DNA from: Bacillus sp. ISL-7
GTDB taxonomy: Bacteria > Bacillota > Bacilli > Bacillales_B > DSM-18226
Assembly (NCBI RefSeq): GCF_018613065.1
Contig: NZ_JAGGQW010000008.1
Span: 1 to 63,980 of the forward strand
Length of the DNA: 63,980 nt
Direction: 5' to 3'
In this document: one piece after another, positions 61,755 through 63,980 of the stretch
Position numbering within the stretch: the stretch's first letter is position 1
Layout: each line of letters starts with the position of its first letter
The notes under the pieces: generated by a model
Told to the model about the DNA's origin: nothing
Databases searched by the model: none
What the model saw: the letters and a program-made list of their open reading frames with translations, nothing else
Position numbers and translations under genes: made by a program

Positions 61755-61824
61755 TTAGCAGCTTTGTTTCCTCATAGGTTGGCTCCTCAAAGTCCACCCA
61801 AAAGAATCTGAACCTATCTGATGT
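61729..61824 (-). pseudogene. CorA-type magnesium transporter N-terminal remnant
   Basis: The minus frame reads YETSDRFRFFWVDFEEPTYE, then ETKLLSEYFHFHP and a stop. FWVDFEEPTxEE and YFHFHP are typical of the N-terminal domain of CorA-family proteins, where the text continues LAIEDC. Here it runs instead into VanZ sequence. There is no start codon, so it is a scar. 61825-62131 otherwise shows only AT-rich DNA. Confidence 0.6.
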
Positions 61825-62131
61825 TTCATAAACGGCCCCTTATGATGGGACATATCTCTTGCTTCTCCAGCAACTTTTGTCCTTCATACCGCTCCTGATA
61901 ACAACATAACAACTTTTAAATGAAGCCTTTTTCAACTTCAACTTCATTCAATCCTTTACTACACATATGTTAGGTTGAGTGCAGGTATATATCTATATAA
62001 TGATTTGTAAAATAATAATTAATTAAATAAAAATAATTAGTTAATTCGAATTTTATAAATTATTAAATAATTTACTTGTAATCTCTTGGAAAAATTGTTA
62101 CTATAACCTACATGTAAAATTATTTAACAAT

Positions 62132-62151
62132 ACTATTGTTGGGACAATAGT
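62132..62151 (+). promoter_or_regulatory. inverted repeat before the symporter operon
   Basis: ACTATTGT (62132-62139) and ACAATAGT (62144-62151) are perfect arms around TGGG, 32 nt before the first gene. It may be an operator or a leader hairpin. Confidence 0.5.
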
Positions 62152-62182
62152 ACTATTCGAATATCAAGCAGGAGGTTCTCAT

Positions 62183-62386
62183 ATGAGCAAAAAATCTATG
62201 AAACTATTATTAATTATACTCCCTTTTATTTCTCAGTTAGCTGTTTTACCGTTCGTAAATCGAATTGACCCTGTTGTTTTAGGATTACCCTTCCTTCAAT
62301 TTTGGCTCTTTTTATGGATCGTATTAACACCGTTATGCACATTTGGGATTTATCAACTTCAGAAATCAGAAGGGGGTCTTGACTAA
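62183..62386 (+). CDS. DUF3311 small membrane subunit
   Basis: The 67-residue protein has two membrane helices and the DUF3311 pattern LPFVNRIDPVVLGLPFLQFW. GGAGG precedes the ATG. Such proteins sit directly before sodium:solute symporters, as here (stop and start overlap as TAATG). It is probably an accessory subunit. Confidence 0.9.
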   Translation: MSKKSMKLLLIILPFISQLAVLPFVNRIDPVVLGLPFLQFWLFLWIVLTPLCTFGIYQLQKSEGGLD

Positions 62387-63885
62387 TGCAGGGAAATTTA
62401 ACAGCTTTGTTAATCACAGTATTCATTGTCTTGACCGTTGTTTTGATTGGATTTATAGCAGGGCGCAATAAATCTTCGCGAAGCTCAGTAGAGGAATGGT
62501 CTGTTGGCGGCAGACGCTTTGGCGGATTGCTGGTTTGGTTTTTAGTAGGGGCTGATTTATATACAGCTTATACATTTTTGGGATTGACGAGTACAGCCTA
62601 TGCAGGGGGAAGTCTTGCATTCTTTGCTATTCCTTACTGTATCTTAGCCTATTTTGTTTCATACTTTTACCTTCCTAAACTATGGAAAGTAGCGAATAAA
62701 TTTAAACTAACCACACTTGCAGACTATGCGAGAGAGCGGTTTGGCAGTAAACTTCTTTCTTCTATTATTGCAATTGTCGGCGTATTGATGCTTATCCCGT
62801 ATATCGATTTGCAGTTAGCAGGGATTCAAGATACGCTTCAAGTAGCTGGAACAGGATATATTAATGTGAAGGTAGTCGTGATTACGTCATTCCTTCTTGT
62901 GGCACTTTTTACATTCTTTAGCGGTATCAAAGGCCCAACCTATACAGCCATCATTAAAGATGTTCTCGTATGGGCGATTATGTTATTCCTTGTGGTTTCT
63001 CTGCCGATTATCCATTTTGGCGGCTGGAGCCCGATGATTGATACACTTGTGAAGGAATCACCACAATTGCTGACGATTCCAACCGACGGCCCCAAAGGCA
63101 TTCCATGGTTCATGACAGCATCTGTAGTCTCGGCCTTGGCATTATTTATGTGGGCTCATGGAGCAACAGGAGTATTCACAGCGAAAAGTGCGGATGCCAT
63201 TCGAAAAAATGCGATGTTCTTGCCTTTATATAATATAGTCTTAATTCTGGTCATTTTCCTTGGCTTTGTTGCTTACCATGTGTTACCTGCCGGAAGCAAT
63301 CCGCGTTTTGCCTTTTTAAATCTAATTCAAGTTTCATACGGCGGGATTGGACAAGGGTTAGCTTATTCAACAATTGCCTTAGCATCCTTAATTCCATGCT
63401 CTATTATGGCCATCGGTGCTTCCAACTTATTTGCAAACAACATTTATCGTGATTTAATCAATCCCAACGTAAAAGGGGCTAAATTAACTCTCGTCACTCG
63501 TTCAATGGTGTTTGTTGTCATTGGTCTTGCTTTATTATTTGGACTGTTATTCCCTACAGCACTAGTATCTTTGCAGCTTTTAGGTGTTTCAGGAATGGTT
63601 CAAATTTTCCCTGCAATTGTTGTCAGCTTATTCTGGAAAAATCAAACGAAACAAGCAACAATTATTGGATTACTTGTGGGATTAGTTACAACATTTACAG
63701 TATACGGAACAAACAGCTCACATGGAATTTATGAAGGGTTCTGGGGATTATCAGCAAACTTCTTAACCATTATCATTTTGAATCCTTTTTTCACAGCAAA
63801 AGCGAAACATCAAACAAATTCTGTAAAAGAGTATCTGTTTAATTCATCAAAGTCTGTACAATCAAAAAAAAGAAAAGGCGCATAA
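62386..63885 (+). CDS. sodium:solute symporter (SSS family)
   Basis: The 499-residue membrane protein has about 13 helices. It carries the SSS blocks EEWSVGGRRFGGLLVWFLVG, TAYTFLGLTSTAYAGG and the GIKGPTYTAIIKD sodium-site helix, and ends with a basic tail (KSVQSKKRKGA). The substrate is unknown (pantothenate-, proline- and acetate-type relatives exist). It is coupled to the DUF3311 gene. The last 95 bases of the window show no gene. Confidence 0.9.
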   Translation: MQGNLTALLITVFIVLTVVLIGFIAGRNKSSRSSVEEWSVGGRRFGGLLVWFLVGADLYTAYTFLGLTSTAYAGGSLAFFAIPYCILAYFVSYFYLPKLWKVANKFKLTTLADYARERFGSKLLSSIIAIVGVLMLIPYIDLQLAGIQDTLQVAGTGYINVKVVVITSFLLVALFTFFSGIKGPTYTAIIKDVLVWAIMLFLVVSLPIIHFGGWSPMIDTLVKESPQLLTIPTDGPKGIPWFMTASVVSALALFMWAHGATGVFTAKSADAIRKNAMFLPLYNIVLILVIFLGFVAYHVLPAGSNPRFAFLNLIQVSYGGIGQGLAYSTIALASLIPCSIMAIGASNLFANNIYRDLINPNVKGAKLTLVTRSMVFVVIGLALLFGLLFPTALVSLQLLGVSGMVQIFPAIVVSLFWKNQTKQATIIGLLVGLVTTFTVYGTNSSHGIYEGFWGLSANFLTIIILNPFFTAKAKHQTNSVKEYLFNSSKSVQSKKRKGA

Positions 63886-63980
63886 TGGGGCGGTTTTAGG
63901 CCCAGAGTGCCTATCAATCAGTTTGGAGAAATGCATAAAAAAAGCCCTGGGAGAGGTTATGAACTGTAACCCATAATATG

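Overview
The window is a stretch of chromosome from a low-GC, Gram-positive, aerobic soil bacterium of the family Bacillaceae (Bacillus/Neobacillus/Mesobacillus-like). The evidence is AGGAGG-type ribosome binding sites with frequent TTG and GTG starts, an rbsRKDACB operon in the Bacillus subtilis order, a GntR very close to the B. subtilis gluconate repressor, the YkoEDC/TenA thiamin-precursor system, CcpA-type cre boxes and many Bacillus-type small proteins. No rRNA, tRNA, CRISPR array, phage or replication origin was seen.

Layout. 1-3.6 kb: hairpin repeats, a DUF5317 membrane protein coupled to a 35-residue peptide, and a GGDEF plus HD-GYP cyclic-di-GMP protein. 3.7-9.8 kb: three secreted proteins with Ig-like or BIG2 repeats (one an M30-like metalloprotease), each preceded by a related upstream element. 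10-16 kb: a glyoxalase-fold protein, the TPP-riboswitch-controlled tenA-ykoE-ykoD-ykoC operon and a BenE transporter, separated by short helically spaced repeats. 16-22 kb: the ribose operon with two RbsR-type operators and a cre-like site. 22.5 kb: an orphan gntR closed by its own terminator. 23.6-27.3 kb: a four-part membrane fusion (DUF2062, GH18, polysaccharide deacetylase, GT2). 28-41 kb: secreted and membrane proteins, including a large dockerin-bearing subtilase, a GDPD-PhoD fusion, a sulfite-oxidase-family enzyme, a UPF0316 protein and a fibronectin-III surface protein. 41-45 kb: small stress-type and VOC proteins, a TrmB/LysE divergent pair, a MaoC protein and decayed gene fragments. 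45.8-54.9 kb: a sugar-acid catabolic locus (SLC13 permease, BNR/sialidase-fold protein, YhcH remnant, PdxA2, DapA-like lyase, Fe-alcohol dehydrogenase, DUF1537 kinase) facing a PrpR-type regulator. 55-60 kb: an IS21 remnant, the dTDP-rhamnose genes rfbACDB and an LCP ligase. 60-62 kb: a 52-bp hairpin tandem array, a cyclic-di-GMP riboswitch in front of a 36-residue membrane protein, a cre-controlled 37-residue membrane protein and CorA/VanZ scars. 62-63.9 kb: a DUF3311/sodium-solute symporter pair.

How parts fit together. Much of the window serves the cell surface: cell-wall polymer synthesis and attachment (rfb, LCP, the GT2/deacetylase fusion), teichoic-acid or phospholipid turnover (GDPD-PhoD) and secreted adhesins or proteases. 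The rest is carbon scavenging under catabolite control (rbs, the sugar-acid locus, cre boxes). Cyclic-di-GMP appears twice, as a turnover enzyme and as a riboswitch ligand.

The least explained items are the sugar-acid locus, the riboswitch-controlled micro-protein, the tandem hairpin arrays with a 52-bp period, and the dispersed arrays with a 21-bp period. All assignments come from reading the sequence; no database search was run.
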